Of a stretch of 60,300 nt of DNA, positions 29,107-36,902 are shown piece by piece. Position numbers and translations under genes: made by a program. This stretch comes from Puniceibacterium antarcticum (GTDB lineage: Bacteria > Pseudomonadota > Alphaproteobacteria > Rhodobacterales > Rhodobacteraceae): assembly GCF_002760615.1 (NCBI RefSeq), contig NZ_AWWI01000180.1, positions 1 to 60,300 on the forward strand, given 5' to 3'. Numbering within the stretch: the stretch's first letter is position 1; each line of letters begins with the position of its first letter. The notes beneath the pieces are model-generated. The model did no database searches. It worked only from the letters and a program-made list of their open reading frames with translations, and had not been told where the DNA came from.

Positions 29107-30303
29107 CTATGCGGTGACGTGCGGGGGGGCAAGGGGCCAGTCGAGTGCCGCGAGCCGATCAAAAAGCTGTCCGATGCCGTCGCGATCCACATTGGCAAAG
29201 GCGATGCGGAACTGTCGGCCCCCTGCGGGGTCATCTTGGGGCATGAACATGGTGCCGGGCAAGGTCAGCACGCCGGCCTCTTGCACCAGTTTCGGGGCGA
29301 GTTTGTCCGAGGCTTCGGCAAAGGGATGCTGGAGATAGGCAAAATAGGCGCCGACCCCCATCAGTTTCCAGCCCTTTGCCGCGAGGCGCGGCATGTTTTC
29401 GGTGATCGCGGCACGGCGGTCCAAAATCTCGGCCCGTTCACCGGCGAGCCACTGGCCAAGGTTCTGTAGCCCCCAAAGGGCGGCACGCTGGCCAAGTTGT
29501 GGCGCGCAGATCGACACGGTGTCGAGAAACTTTTCGATCTCAAACAGGATGTCGGGATGCGCGATCACAGCGCCGACGCGATGGCCGGTGAGGCGGTATG
29601 CCTTGGAAAAGGAATAGAGCTGGATCAGGGTGTCGTCCCAGTTGTCGTTGCTGAGCAGGGTATGGGGAGGTGTCGGGCGGCTGTCGAAGTCGCGGTACGT
29701 TTCATCGACCAAGAGTTTGATGCCGGTCTCCCGCGCAAGGTCGAAGAAGGCCTGCAGGGTTTCGCCTGGATATTCTACGCCGCCGGGATTGTTCGGCGAG
29801 ACAAGCGAGATGGCACGGGTGCGGGGGGTGATCAGTTTGCGTGCGGCTTGGGCATCGGGGATCAGATCGGGGCCGGTGGCCAGTGGTATGGAAGTCACGC
29901 CGGACATATCGAGCCACATCTTGTGGTTGAAATACCAAGGGGTTGGCAGGATGACCTCATCCCCTTCGTTACAGAGCGCGGTGATCGTCGCGGCAAAGGC
30001 CTGATTGCAGCCTGCCGTTATGGCGATCTGATCGGCGCGGGCGGGCCCGTCGTAATGGGCGGCCCATTGTTTTGCGAGTTCCTCGCGCAGGGCGGGCATG
30101 CCAAGGACGGGGCCATAGAGATGGGTGGCCGGATCTTCGAGCATTTCGGCCATGGCGGCGCGCATCTGCGGCGGGGGGGCATCGACCGGGGCGGCCTGGC
30201 TGACGTTGATCAGCGGGCGGTCTGCCGGAAAGGTCACACCGTCCAGCCAGCGGCGCGCCTCCATCACCGGAGGTGGGAAGGTTGTTGCGGTGCGGCTGGT
30301 CAT
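29107..30303 (-). CDS. PLP-dependent aminotransferase, class I/II
   Basis: 398 residues. A fold-type I aminotransferase: substrate region THLYGPVLGMPALREELA, the PWYFNHKMWLD segment, NPNNPGG as SPNNPGGVEYPG, the Asp of LLVDETYRDF, and the pyridoxal Lys in YSFSKAYRLTGHRVG. C-terminal Arg in QFRIAFANVD. The amino donor cannot be read; alanine or aromatic type are both possible. The start at 30303 follows a GGACACCGC context. It lies upstream of ppiD on the same strand, 37 bases away, so it may be co-transcribed. Confidence 0.9.
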   Translation of the reverse strand: MTSRTATTFPPPVMEARRWLDGVTFPADRPLINVSQAAPVDAPPPQMRAAMAEMLEDPATHLYGPVLGMPALREELAKQWAAHYDGPARADQIAITAGCNQAFAATITALCNEGDEVILPTPWYFNHKMWLDMSGVTSIPLATGPDLIPDAQAARKLITPRTRAISLVSPNNPGGVEYPGETLQAFFDLARETGIKLLVDETYRDFDSRPTPPHTLLSNDNWDDTLIQLYSFSKAYRLTGHRVGAVIAHPDILFEIEKFLDTVSICAPQLGQRAALWGLQNLGQWLAGERAEILDRRAAITENMPRLAAKGWKLMGVGAYFAYLQHPFAEASDKLAPKLVQEAGVLTLPGTMFMPQDDPAGGRQFRIAFANVDRDGIGQLFDRLAALDWPLAPPHVTA

Positions 30304-30334
30304 TTTGCGGTGTCCTTTGTGGTGAAGTACAGAG

Positions 30335-30384
30335 TTGAGGGGCCAGCCCCTCAAACTCCCCGGGATATTTATGGACAGATGAAG
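30335..30384 (+). repeat. hairpin-plus-tail element, copy 2
   Basis: TTGAGGGG-CCAG-CCCCTCAA, then ACTCCCCGGGATATTTA, then TGGACAGATGAA. Against copy 1 (25474) the outermost stem pair changes from G-C to T-A on both sides at once, a compensatory change. It lies between a gene end and the aminotransferase start, both on the minus strand. Confidence 0.8.
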
Positions 30385-30418
30385 GGAGGAGTCACGCAGG
30401 GAAAGGGGATTTTGCGGC

Positions 30419-30916
30419 TTAGTGGCTGGAATGTGGCGAAAAAAACCGCTCGACCGAGATCAGGCTGATCACGATGAGATCAATCCCCGAGAGAAACAGA
30501 AGGGCCGTGTCGCGGGTGTGGAGGTATTCGGCGAGCTGATAGAGCACGAGCCCCAAGAGGACGGCCATGGCCACCGGATAGGCATGGCGCAGGCGCAGGA
30601 AGATGGCGGTAATGACGCCAAAGCTGAGCGCGCCGTGGCCCATGAGGTAGAGGGCATAGAAGGCGTTGGTCTGCGCGGGAAGCGCTAAGGCCCAGGTGTT
30701 CAGCGCGGGCATCAGAAAATGCAGCGGGCTTTGCAGCAGCCGCGCCTGGCTTATTCCGCTCACCAGCCTCACAAGACTGTCTGCGGGCGCAAGCCAGAGG
30801 CCCAGACCCGCGCAGAATTGCAGCAGCCCGACGCTGGCCTTGGACAGCAGGCCCAGACGGTAGAGGCTTGCGATTGCGCCGGGACCGCGGGGCAGGGGCT
30901 GAAGCTCAGCTGTCAT
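30419..30916 (-). CDS. DUF2127 family membrane protein
   Basis: 165 residues with about four hydrophobic helices. The segment AFYALYLMGHGALSFGVITAIFLRLRHAYP matches the conserved core of DUF2127. Function unknown. Its ATG overlaps the stop of the xanthine phosphoribosyltransferase gene by one base (TGATG), so it is coupled to it. A longer upstream start at 30979 would overlap that gene and is rejected. Confidence 0.8.
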   Translation of the reverse strand: MTAELQPLPRGPGAIASLYRLGLLSKASVGLLQFCAGLGLWLAPADSLVRLVSGISQARLLQSPLHFLMPALNTWALALPAQTNAFYALYLMGHGALSFGVITAIFLRLRHAYPVAMAVLLGLVLYQLAEYLHTRDTALLFLSGIDLIVISLISVERFFSPHSSH

Positions 30917-31419
30917 CAATCCCGGCCGCGATAGGGTTCCACGTATTGCAGCGCCATGTCCCAAGGAAAGAAGATCCATGTGTCCTGGCTGACCTCGGTC
31001 ACGAAGGTATCGACCATCGGTTTGCCCATGGGTTTGGCATAAACCGTGGCCACATGGGCCTTTGGCATGTGCTTGCGCACCACTTCGAGCGTGCGGCCGG
31101 TATCGACGAGGTCATCCACGATGAGCACGCCGGTGCCGTCGCCGATAAGGTCCATGTCGGGGGATTTGATCACGCGCGGTTCTGCCTGGGTTTGGTGATT
31201 GTAGGACTTGACCGAGATGGTGTCGACGGTGCGGATGTCAAGTTCACGCGCGACGATCATCGCAGGGGTCATGCCGCCCCGTGTGATGGCCACGACGGCG
31301 CGCCAGCCGGTGTCCTGCGGGCCTTGAGTCTGCAGGCGCCAAGCGAGGGCACGGGCGTCACGGTGCAGCTGGTCCCAGCTGACGTGGAAGCCTTTTTCAT
31401 GGGGCAGGCGATCGGTCAT
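30916..31419 (-). CDS. gpt: xanthine phosphoribosyltransferase
   Basis: 167 residues. Salvages xanthine (and guanine) with PRPP. The PRPP motif [14 protein letters not shown] is near residue 95, the flexible loop is present, and WIFFPWDM near the C-terminus is characteristic of the Gpt subgroup. AAGGAGCC lies before the ATG. It forms a two-gene unit with the DUF2127 protein. Confidence 0.94.
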   Translation of the reverse strand: MTDRLPHEKGFHVSWDQLHRDARALAWRLQTQGPQDTGWRAVVAITRGGMTPAMIVARELDIRTVDTISVKSYNHQTQAEPRVIKSPDMDLIGDGTGVLIVDDLVDTGRTLEVVRKHMPKAHVATVYAKPMGKPMVDTFVTEVSQDTWIFFPWDMALQYVEPYRGRD

Positions 31420-31442
31420 GGCTGAGGGCTCCTTGAGGTCAG

Positions 31443-32054
31443 TCAGGTGAGGGCAATTTTAAGGCCGAATCCGGCGATCAGAAGGCCGAAGCTGCGGTCG
31501 ATCCAGGCTTTGGCCTTGATATAGGCGGCGCGGGCCCTGGTCAGCGAAAAAAGGCGGGCAACGGTGATATACCACAGGGTTTCGTTGAGGAAGATCACCG
31601 CAAGCAGGGCGGCGCGTGCTGCAAAAGACGTGTCCACAGGCACGAGGCCGACAAAGACCGCGCCAAAGAACACGGCCGTCTTGGAGTTGGTCGCAAAGGT
31701 GAGAAAGCCGAGCCGTATGGCGCTGAGGCTGCTGCGCGGGGCGAGATCGCTGCGGTCCGGCAGGGGCGCGCGGGCGTGGCGCCACATCTGGATCGCGATC
31801 CAGATGAGAAAGGCGCCGCCGATGATCTTGAGCGCGGCAAACAGTGCCGGAACCAACTGGAACAGCAGCGCGAGGCCTGCCATCGCCGCCGCGGCCCAAA
31901 GTGCGGCACCGAGGCCGAAGCCGAGAGCAAGTGCTGCGGCCGTTGCGAAGCCTTCAGAAGCGGCGGTGCGCGCGGCGACGACGAAGGAGGGGCCTGGGCT
32001 GATCGCGGCGGCGAGGTGGATCAGGACCACCGTCAGGAAGGCGGTGAGCGTCAT
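31443..32054 (-). CDS. LysE family exporter (first of a tandem pair)
   Basis: 203 residues, about six helices. The N-terminal LysE signature is [21 protein letters not shown], and [15 protein letters not shown] the central one. Exports amino acids or related metabolites; the substrate is unknown. It begins 1 base after the upstream paralogue stops. The ATG at 32054 (MTLTAFL) is preferred to that at 32069. Confidence 0.9.
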   Translation of the reverse strand: MTLTAFLTVVLIHLAAAISPGPSFVVAARTAASEGFATAAALALGFGLGAALWAAAAMAGLALLFQLVPALFAALKIIGGAFLIWIAIQMWRHARAPLPDRSDLAPRSSLSAIRLGFLTFATNSKTAVFFGAVFVGLVPVDTSFAARAALLAVIFLNETLWYITVARLFSLTRARAAYIKAKAWIDRSFGLLIAGFGLKIALT

Positions 32055-32055
32055 G

Positions 32056-32667
32056 TCAGCGCGACACAAGCAGACGCAGGCCCAGCAGGCTGAGGACCCC
32101 GGCGGCGATACGGTCTAACAGGGGTTTCAGCCGCAAGTAGCCCGCACGGGCAGGGGCTGTGCCAAGTGCCAGCGCAAAGCTGCTATAGGCGAGCAGTTCG
32201 ACGGCGAGATGGTTTGCAACGATCATCGCCTTGGAGCCAAGCGAAAGATCTTGGGGAAAGATCACCAGCAGCACGGCAGAGGCAAAGAGCACGGATTTGG
32301 GATTGCCGAGGTTGACCATCAGCCCCCGGCGGAAAGCATGGCCATGGGGCAGGGGCGCGTTGCTGGCGTCAAGAGGCTGCCGGGCGTCGCGCCAGAGCGT
32401 ATAGGCGACCCAGAGCAGGTAAAGCGCGCCAAGGGTCTTGATCGCCACATAGGCGAAGGGAAACAGGGTAAAGACCGTATCAAGCCCAAGAAGCGCTGCA
32501 CTGGTCCAGATGGCGGCCATGAGGCTGAGACCGGCACCTGTGGCGATGCCAGCGCGCGGCCCCGACACCAGAGAGGTGCGCAGGGCCAACAGCAAGGCGG
32601 GGCCGGGACTCGCCAGAGCCGCGAGCAGCGTGAGATTGAAGGCAATCAGATGCGCGGCGTCGAGCAT
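32056..32667 (-). CDS. LysE family exporter (second of a tandem pair)
   Basis: 203 residues with the same topology: ALASPGPALLLALRTSLVSG and NLGNPKSVLFASAVL. It resembles its neighbour in length and motifs, so the pair looks like an old duplication that has diverged. It lies directly after fabI (5 bases), suggesting read-through from that promoter. Confidence 0.9.
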   Translation of the reverse strand: MLDAAHLIAFNLTLLAALASPGPALLLALRTSLVSGPRAGIATGAGLSLMAAIWTSAALLGLDTVFTLFPFAYVAIKTLGALYLLWVAYTLWRDARQPLDASNAPLPHGHAFRRGLMVNLGNPKSVLFASAVLLVIFPQDLSLGSKAMIVANHLAVELLAYSSFALALGTAPARAGYLRLKPLLDRIAAGVLSLLGLRLLVSR

Positions 32668-32672
32668 GGGTC

Positions 32673-33479
32673 TTATCCCTTGGCGATATCGGGGGCGTCC
32701 ACGGCCTTCATTCCGACGACGTGGTATCCGGCATCGACATGCAGCACCTCACCGGTGGTGCCAGAGCTGAGATCGGAGAGCAGGTATAGTGCAGAGCCGC
32801 CCACATCATCAATGGTCACGTTACGACGCAGGGGTGAGTTGTATTCGTTCCATTTCAGGATGTAGCGGAAATCGCCGATACCGGAGGCAGCAAGTGTCTT
32901 GATCGGGCCGGCGGAGATGGCGTTGACGCGAATGCCGTCCTTGCCCAGATCCTCGGCCAGATAGCGCACGGACGCTTCGAGGGCGGCTTTGGCGACGCCC
33001 ATGACGTTATAGTGCGGCATGACCCGTTCGGCACCGTAATAGGTCAGGGTCAGGCAGGAGCCGCCACGGTTCATCATCTTTTCCGCGCGCTGCACAACGG
33101 CAGTGAAGCTGTAAACCGAGATATCCATCGATAGGGTGAAGTTCGCACGGGAGGTGTCGACATAGCGGCCGCGCAGTTCATTCTTGTCGGAAAATCCGAT
33201 GGCATGCACAACAAAATCGAGCGTGCCCCAAGTTTCCCTGAGGCTGTCGAACAGCGCATCAATCGATGCCTCATCACCCACATCACAGGGCAGCACAATG
33301 TTCGACCCCAGAGACGCGGCAAGAGGATCCACGCGTTTCTTGAGCGCATCACCCTGGTAAGAAAACGCAAGTTCCGCACCGGCATCGCCCAGTGCCTTTG
33401 CAATTCCCCATGCGATCGACTTATCGTTAGCCAGGCCCATGATAAGACCCCGCTTGCCCGCCATTAAATTATTTGACAT
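32673..33479 (-). CDS. fabI: enoyl-[acyl-carrier-protein] reductase (NADH)
   Basis: 268 residues. Last reductive step of fatty-acid elongation and the target of triclosan. MAGKRGLIMGLANDKSIAWGIAK is the typical FabI nucleotide-binding N-terminus, and the Tyr-x6-Lys pair is in HYNVMGVAKAALE. The start at 33479 follows GGAGTTTCCAG. First gene of a likely fabI-LysE-LysE run. Confidence 0.96.
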   Translation of the reverse strand: MSNNLMAGKRGLIMGLANDKSIAWGIAKALGDAGAELAFSYQGDALKKRVDPLAASLGSNIVLPCDVGDEASIDALFDSLRETWGTLDFVVHAIGFSDKNELRGRYVDTSRANFTLSMDISVYSFTAVVQRAEKMMNRGGSCLTLTYYGAERVMPHYNVMGVAKAALEASVRYLAEDLGKDGIRVNAISAGPIKTLAASGIGDFRYILKWNEYNSPLRRNVTIDDVGGSALYLLSDLSSGTTGEVLHVDAGYHVVGMKAVDAPDIAKG

Positions 33480-33575
33480 CTGGAAACTCCACCCGACTTG
33501 TTGCACGTCCTTTAGGCGATAGGACAGGCACCATCAAGGGCGGGAATGCCCGCTTCATCCCCAAGGAGAGCCCCA

Positions 33576-34181
33576 ATGAGTGACAGAGCCGGAATTTTCG
33601 CAGGTGACGACCCCTTTGAGATCGCGCAGCGTTGGCTGAACGAGGCGGAGCAAACCGAGATAAATGATCCCAATGCCATCGCACTTGCCTCGGTTGACGA
33701 AGGCGGGCTACCCAACGTGCGCATGGTCCTGCTGAAAGAAATTGAGGCGAGTGCATTTATGTTCTACACCAATTACGATAGTGCAAAGGGTCAAGAGATC
33801 GCTTCAACGGGAAAGGCGGCGTTCGTCATGCATTGGAAGTCTTTGCGTCGTCAGATCCGGGTGCGTGGATTGGTGTCCCGGGAAGATGGTCCTCAGGCCG
33901 ATGCATATTACAAGAGCCGCTCTCTCAAAAGCAGACTTGGGGCCTGGGCATCTAGGCAGTCGCAGCCACTTTCCGGTCGGGGGACGCTGATGGCAGAGGT
34001 TGCAAAGGTCACGGCTCTGAAGGGGACCAACCCAGACAGACCATCGTTTTGGGGAGGGTTTCGTCTCGTGCCGCTTGAGATCGAATTCTGGGCTGATGGT
34101 GACTTCAGATTACACGACCGTTTTGTCTGGCGTCGGCAAAGCACCGCTCAGGCGTGGCAGGTGACGCGACTGAGCCCATGA
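33576..34181 (+). CDS. pdxH: pyridoxamine 5'-phosphate oxidase
   Basis: 201 residues. FMN enzyme that makes pyridoxal 5'-phosphate. Characteristic segments are [48 protein letters not shown] and the C-terminal [10 protein letters not shown]. The start at 33576 follows AAGGAG. It diverges from fabI. The codon use here and in the next two genes is slightly less GC rich than in the neighbours. Confidence 0.95.
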   Translation: MSDRAGIFAGDDPFEIAQRWLNEAEQTEINDPNAIALASVDEGGLPNVRMVLLKEIEASAFMFYTNYDSAKGQEIASTGKAAFVMHWKSLRRQIRVRGLVSREDGPQADAYYKSRSLKSRLGAWASRQSQPLSGRGTLMAEVAKVTALKGTNPDRPSFWGGFRLVPLEIEFWADGDFRLHDRFVWRRQSTAQAWQVTRLSP

Positions 34182-34293
34182 CATTCACGTTACTTAAAAT
34201 GTATTGAAGTCAAAAAAATAAGGGCAAATTTTCTTGCAATCATCCCCGCAATTGTCGCAAGACACCTCAAGGGATTTAACATGTGGACACACG

Positions 34294-34824
34294 TTGAAAC
34301 AGAATGAGACAGAGACGCAGCGCGTTCTGGGAAAGGTAAAATGGTTCGATCCGGTCAAGGGCTTCGGCTTTGTGATTCCCGACATGGGCGGACCAGACAT
34401 CCTTCTTCATGCGAATGTGCTAAGGAATTTTGGGCAGGGGTCGGTTGCCGATCTCGCCACGATAGAAATGGGTGTTCAGGCGACAGAGCGTGGGTTCCAA
34501 GCCGTCGAGATTTATCGGATTGAGCCGCCCGCTGGTGGCTCGGAGCTTCCGCTTGCGGATTTCGAGGAAATCGACCCGGAAATCATTCGCTCAGCACCAC
34601 TCCAACCTGCGCGTGTAAAGTGGTTCGACAAGGCCAAGGGCTTTGGCTTTGCAAATATTTTCGGCAAGCCCGAGGATGTCTTTGTGCATGTCGAGGTGCT
34701 TCGCCGGTCAGGTCTTGCCGATCTGGAGCCTGGAGAGGCATTGGCGATCCGGGTGATTGACGGTAAACGTGGCGCAATGGCCACGGAGGTATCTGCATGG
34801 GAAGCCGCATTAAAAATTTCGTAA
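34294..34824 (+). CDS. double cold-shock-domain protein
   Basis: About 176 residues with two CspA-type domains: VLGKVKWFDPVKGFGFVIPD, around residues 11-70, and ARVKWFDKAKGFGFANIFG, around residues 110-170, joined by an acidic linker. Both keep the RNP1-like KGFGF and the DILLHANVL or DVFVHVEVL RNP2-like strand. Binds single-stranded nucleic acid, probably as an RNA chaperone. The start is uncertain: there is no in-frame ATG or GTG. TTG at 34294 or TTG at 34234 are candidates, while an ATG at 34280 with a good AAGGG site is in the wrong frame and stops after 8 codons. It overlaps the DUF192 gene by 28 bases. Confidence 0.88.
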   Translation: MKQNETETQRVLGKVKWFDPVKGFGFVIPDMGGPDILLHANVLRNFGQGSVADLATIEMGVQATERGFQAVEIYRIEPPAGGSELPLADFEEIDPEIIRSAPLQPARVKWFDKAKGFGFANIFGKPEDVFVHVEVLRRSGLADLEPGEALAIRVIDGKRGAMATEVSAWEAALKIS

Positions 34825-35291
34825 CAGGGGTCTTGGGGGCGCTTTTGCTTTCGACGGGCGCAGCCCAAGCGGAGGCAAAGTGCCGCGATGATACGGTCTG
34901 GCTGCGCGGTGACTGGGGGTCCGCCCGGTTTGGCGTTAAGGTTGCAGACGATGCAGAGGAACGCGCGCGCGGATTGATGTTTGTTGAAAAGATGGCGACG
35001 GGCACGGGGATGTTCTTTGTCTACCAGCGCCCACAGGTCGCGAACTTCTGGATGAAGAACACGCTAATTCCGCTGGACATCATTTTTGCCGATTCCCGCG
35101 GGGTCGTGCAGACCGTTCACCCCAACGCTGTCCCGGGCGATCTGACCCCGATTCCCGGCGGCAGTGGGATTCAGTATGTTCTGGAGATCAACGGCGGGCT
35201 TGCGAAGTCGCTTGGCATCGTGCCGGGAAGCGTTTTTCAGCACCCCGGTATCGTGCAGGATACGGCGGCTTGGGCCTGTCCGACGCCCTGA
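34797..35291 (+). CDS. DUF192 family exported protein
   Basis: 164 residues. A signal peptide (NFVTGVLGALLLSTGAAQAEA) is followed by the whole DUF192 domain with its ERARGLMFVEKM, NFWMKNTLIPLDIIF and VLEINGG segments. Function unknown; the family is periplasmic and widespread. It starts inside the end of the cold-shock gene, implying coupled translation. Confidence 0.9.
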   Translation: MGSRIKNFVTGVLGALLLSTGAAQAEAKCRDDTVWLRGDWGSARFGVKVADDAEERARGLMFVEKMATGTGMFFVYQRPQVANFWMKNTLIPLDIIFADSRGVVQTVHPNAVPGDLTPIPGGSGIQYVLEINGGLAKSLGIVPGSVFQHPGIVQDTAAWACPTP

Positions 35292-35354
35292 AATGAAAAT
35301 TTCAATTTACGGGCTTTTCAATTCCCGCCCCTGTCGCTAAACGAGCATCATGTT

Positions 35355-35431
35355 CGGGGCGTAGCGCAGCCTGGTAGCGCGACGGTTTTGGGTACCGTAG
35401 GTCGTAGGTTCGAATCCTATCGCCCCGACCA
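35355..35431 (+). tRNA. tRNA-Pro (TGG)
   Basis: 77 bases with encoded CCA. Acceptor stem CGGGGCG/CGCCCCG, anticodon loop TTTGGGT between ACGGT and ACCGT, and T loop TTCGAAT. The C at position 1 and the anticodon TGG identify proline. Confidence 0.97.
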
Positions 35432-35534
35432 TTTTCCAGCCAGTGACATCGATATGCACACCTGTTCCAGATCGGCTGGATGGGAGTGCACTATATCTAT
35501 GTTTGGCCGGGACATCCCTTACAGAGGTATAATC

Positions 35535-35600
35535 ATGCAAGACTCCTTGGACAGCACTGTGACCAGAGGCACGCGAATCCTTCAAGGGGTGTCGTCATGA
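35535..35600 (+). CDS. putative 21-codon leader ORF coupled to rsmB
   Basis: ATG at 35535 follows AGAGGTATAATC and opens MQDSLDSTVTRGTRILQGVSS, whose TGA overlaps the rsmB ATG (ATGA). The rsmB start has its own AAGGGG site. It may be a translated leader or a chance frame. Confidence 0.35.
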   Translation: MQDSLDSTVTRGTRILQGVSS

Positions 35601-36748
35601 CGCCGGCGGCGCGTGTGCAGGCAGCGATCGAGGTTCTCGACCGGATCTCTGCGGATCTGGCGGCCGAACAGGCGCTGACCAACTGGGCGCGTGGCGCACG
35701 GTTCGCCGGGTCCAAAGACCGCGCGGCGGTGCGCGATCACGTCTACGATGTTTTGCGTCAGCGGCGCAGCGTTGCTGCCCTCGGGGGCGGCGAAAGCGGG
35801 CGGCAGAGCATGCTTGGCCTTCTGCGTCTGCAGGGTGTGGCCCCGGAGGCGCTTTTCACTGGGGATGGCTATGGCCCCGTGCCCCTGTCCGAGGAAGAGC
35901 TGCAGGCCGGCCAGCCCGCCGAAGGAAACGCAGCGCTGGATTTGCCCGACTGGCTGGCGCCGCGGTTCATTGCCGATCTGGGGTCAGAGGCCGAGGCTGT
36001 TGCCGAGGCGCTGAAAACACGTGCTCCAGTGTTTCTGAGGGTCAATCAGGGCCTGACTTCCGTACCCCAAGCCATTGAGGCCCTATCGGAAGAAGGTATT
36101 ACAGCTGCTCCCCATGCGCTGTCACCGCAGGCCCTGATGGTGACGGGGAATCCCCGCCGTGTCGCGCAGTCTGATGCCTATCTGAATGGTTGGGTCGAGC
36201 TGCAGGATGCGGCCAGTCAGGCGGTTGTGGATCTGTTGCCGCTAGAAAGCGGTCAGCGCGTGCTGGATTATTGTGCAGGCGGCGGTGGCAAGACGCTGGC
36301 CATGGCGGCCCGCCTGAACGGCCCCGTTGATGCGCATGACGCCAATCCTGGACGGTTGCGGGATTTGCCGGTCCGCGCCGAGCGGGCAGCGGCGAATGTC
36401 AGCATCGTTGATCAGCCGGACGGCGAGTACGACCTTGTCCTGTGCGATGTGCCCTGTTCGGGCAGCGGTGCCTGGCGCCGCTCGCCCGAGGGAAAATGGA
36501 CGCTGACGCCGGAAAAACTGGCAGCCGTCCAAAAAGTTCAAGCACAGATCCTGCGCGAGGCTTCAGGGTTCGTGCGGTCCGGAGGGTGTCTGGCTTATGT
36601 GACCTGCTCTGTTCTGCGCTGCGAAAACATGGATCAGATCGAATCCTTCCTGAAAGATATGCCGGATTGGGCTGTTGGGCCGTCGCGCCATTTTCTGCCT
36701 GCCGATGGCGGGGATGGATTTTTTGTTTCCTGCCTCACGCGTGCGTGA
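35597..36748 (+). CDS. rsmB: RsmB/NOP family 16S rRNA m5C methyltransferase
   Basis: 383 residues. An N-terminal NusB-like region (about 1-120) is followed by the methyltransferase domain: SAM motif VLDYCAGGGGKTLAMAA, then VLCDVPCSGSGAWRRSPEGKW with the motif IV cysteine and VTCSVLRCENMDQI with the motif VI cysteine. Compared with E. coli RsmB the N-terminal domain is shorter, as usual in alphaproteobacteria. The exact target cytosine is inferred. It is preceded by tRNA-Pro. Confidence 0.9.
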   Translation: MTPAARVQAAIEVLDRISADLAAEQALTNWARGARFAGSKDRAAVRDHVYDVLRQRRSVAALGGGESGRQSMLGLLRLQGVAPEALFTGDGYGPVPLSEEELQAGQPAEGNAALDLPDWLAPRFIADLGSEAEAVAEALKTRAPVFLRVNQGLTSVPQAIEALSEEGITAAPHALSPQALMVTGNPRRVAQSDAYLNGWVELQDAASQAVVDLLPLESGQRVLDYCAGGGGKTLAMAARLNGPVDAHDANPGRLRDLPVRAERAAANVSIVDQPDGEYDLVLCDVPCSGSGAWRRSPEGKWTLTPEKLAAVQKVQAQILREASGFVRSGGCLAYVTCSVLRCENMDQIESFLKDMPDWAVGPSRHFLPADGGDGFFVSCLTRA

Positions 36749-36808
36749 CGGCGGGCCTTAAGTCCGACCTGTTCTGAAACGTCGTCAATCCGGGGATTAC
36801 ATTCGACC

Positions 36809-36824
36809 TTAAGTCTGCATTAAC
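36809..36824 (+). promoter_or_regulatory. CtrA-type box upstream of cckA
   Basis: TTAA-GTCTGCA-TTAAC is a perfect TTAA-N7-TTAAC match, 79 bases before the cckA start. A half site CCTTAAGTC also lies near 36757. Confidence 0.7.
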
Positions 36825-36902
36825 CTTTGCCAGTCCAAGTTCGACTATGCTGCTCTGCAGTTGGTTTTCCTGGAAGGTCCATGCACGGTGATTGAGGCCA
36901 TT

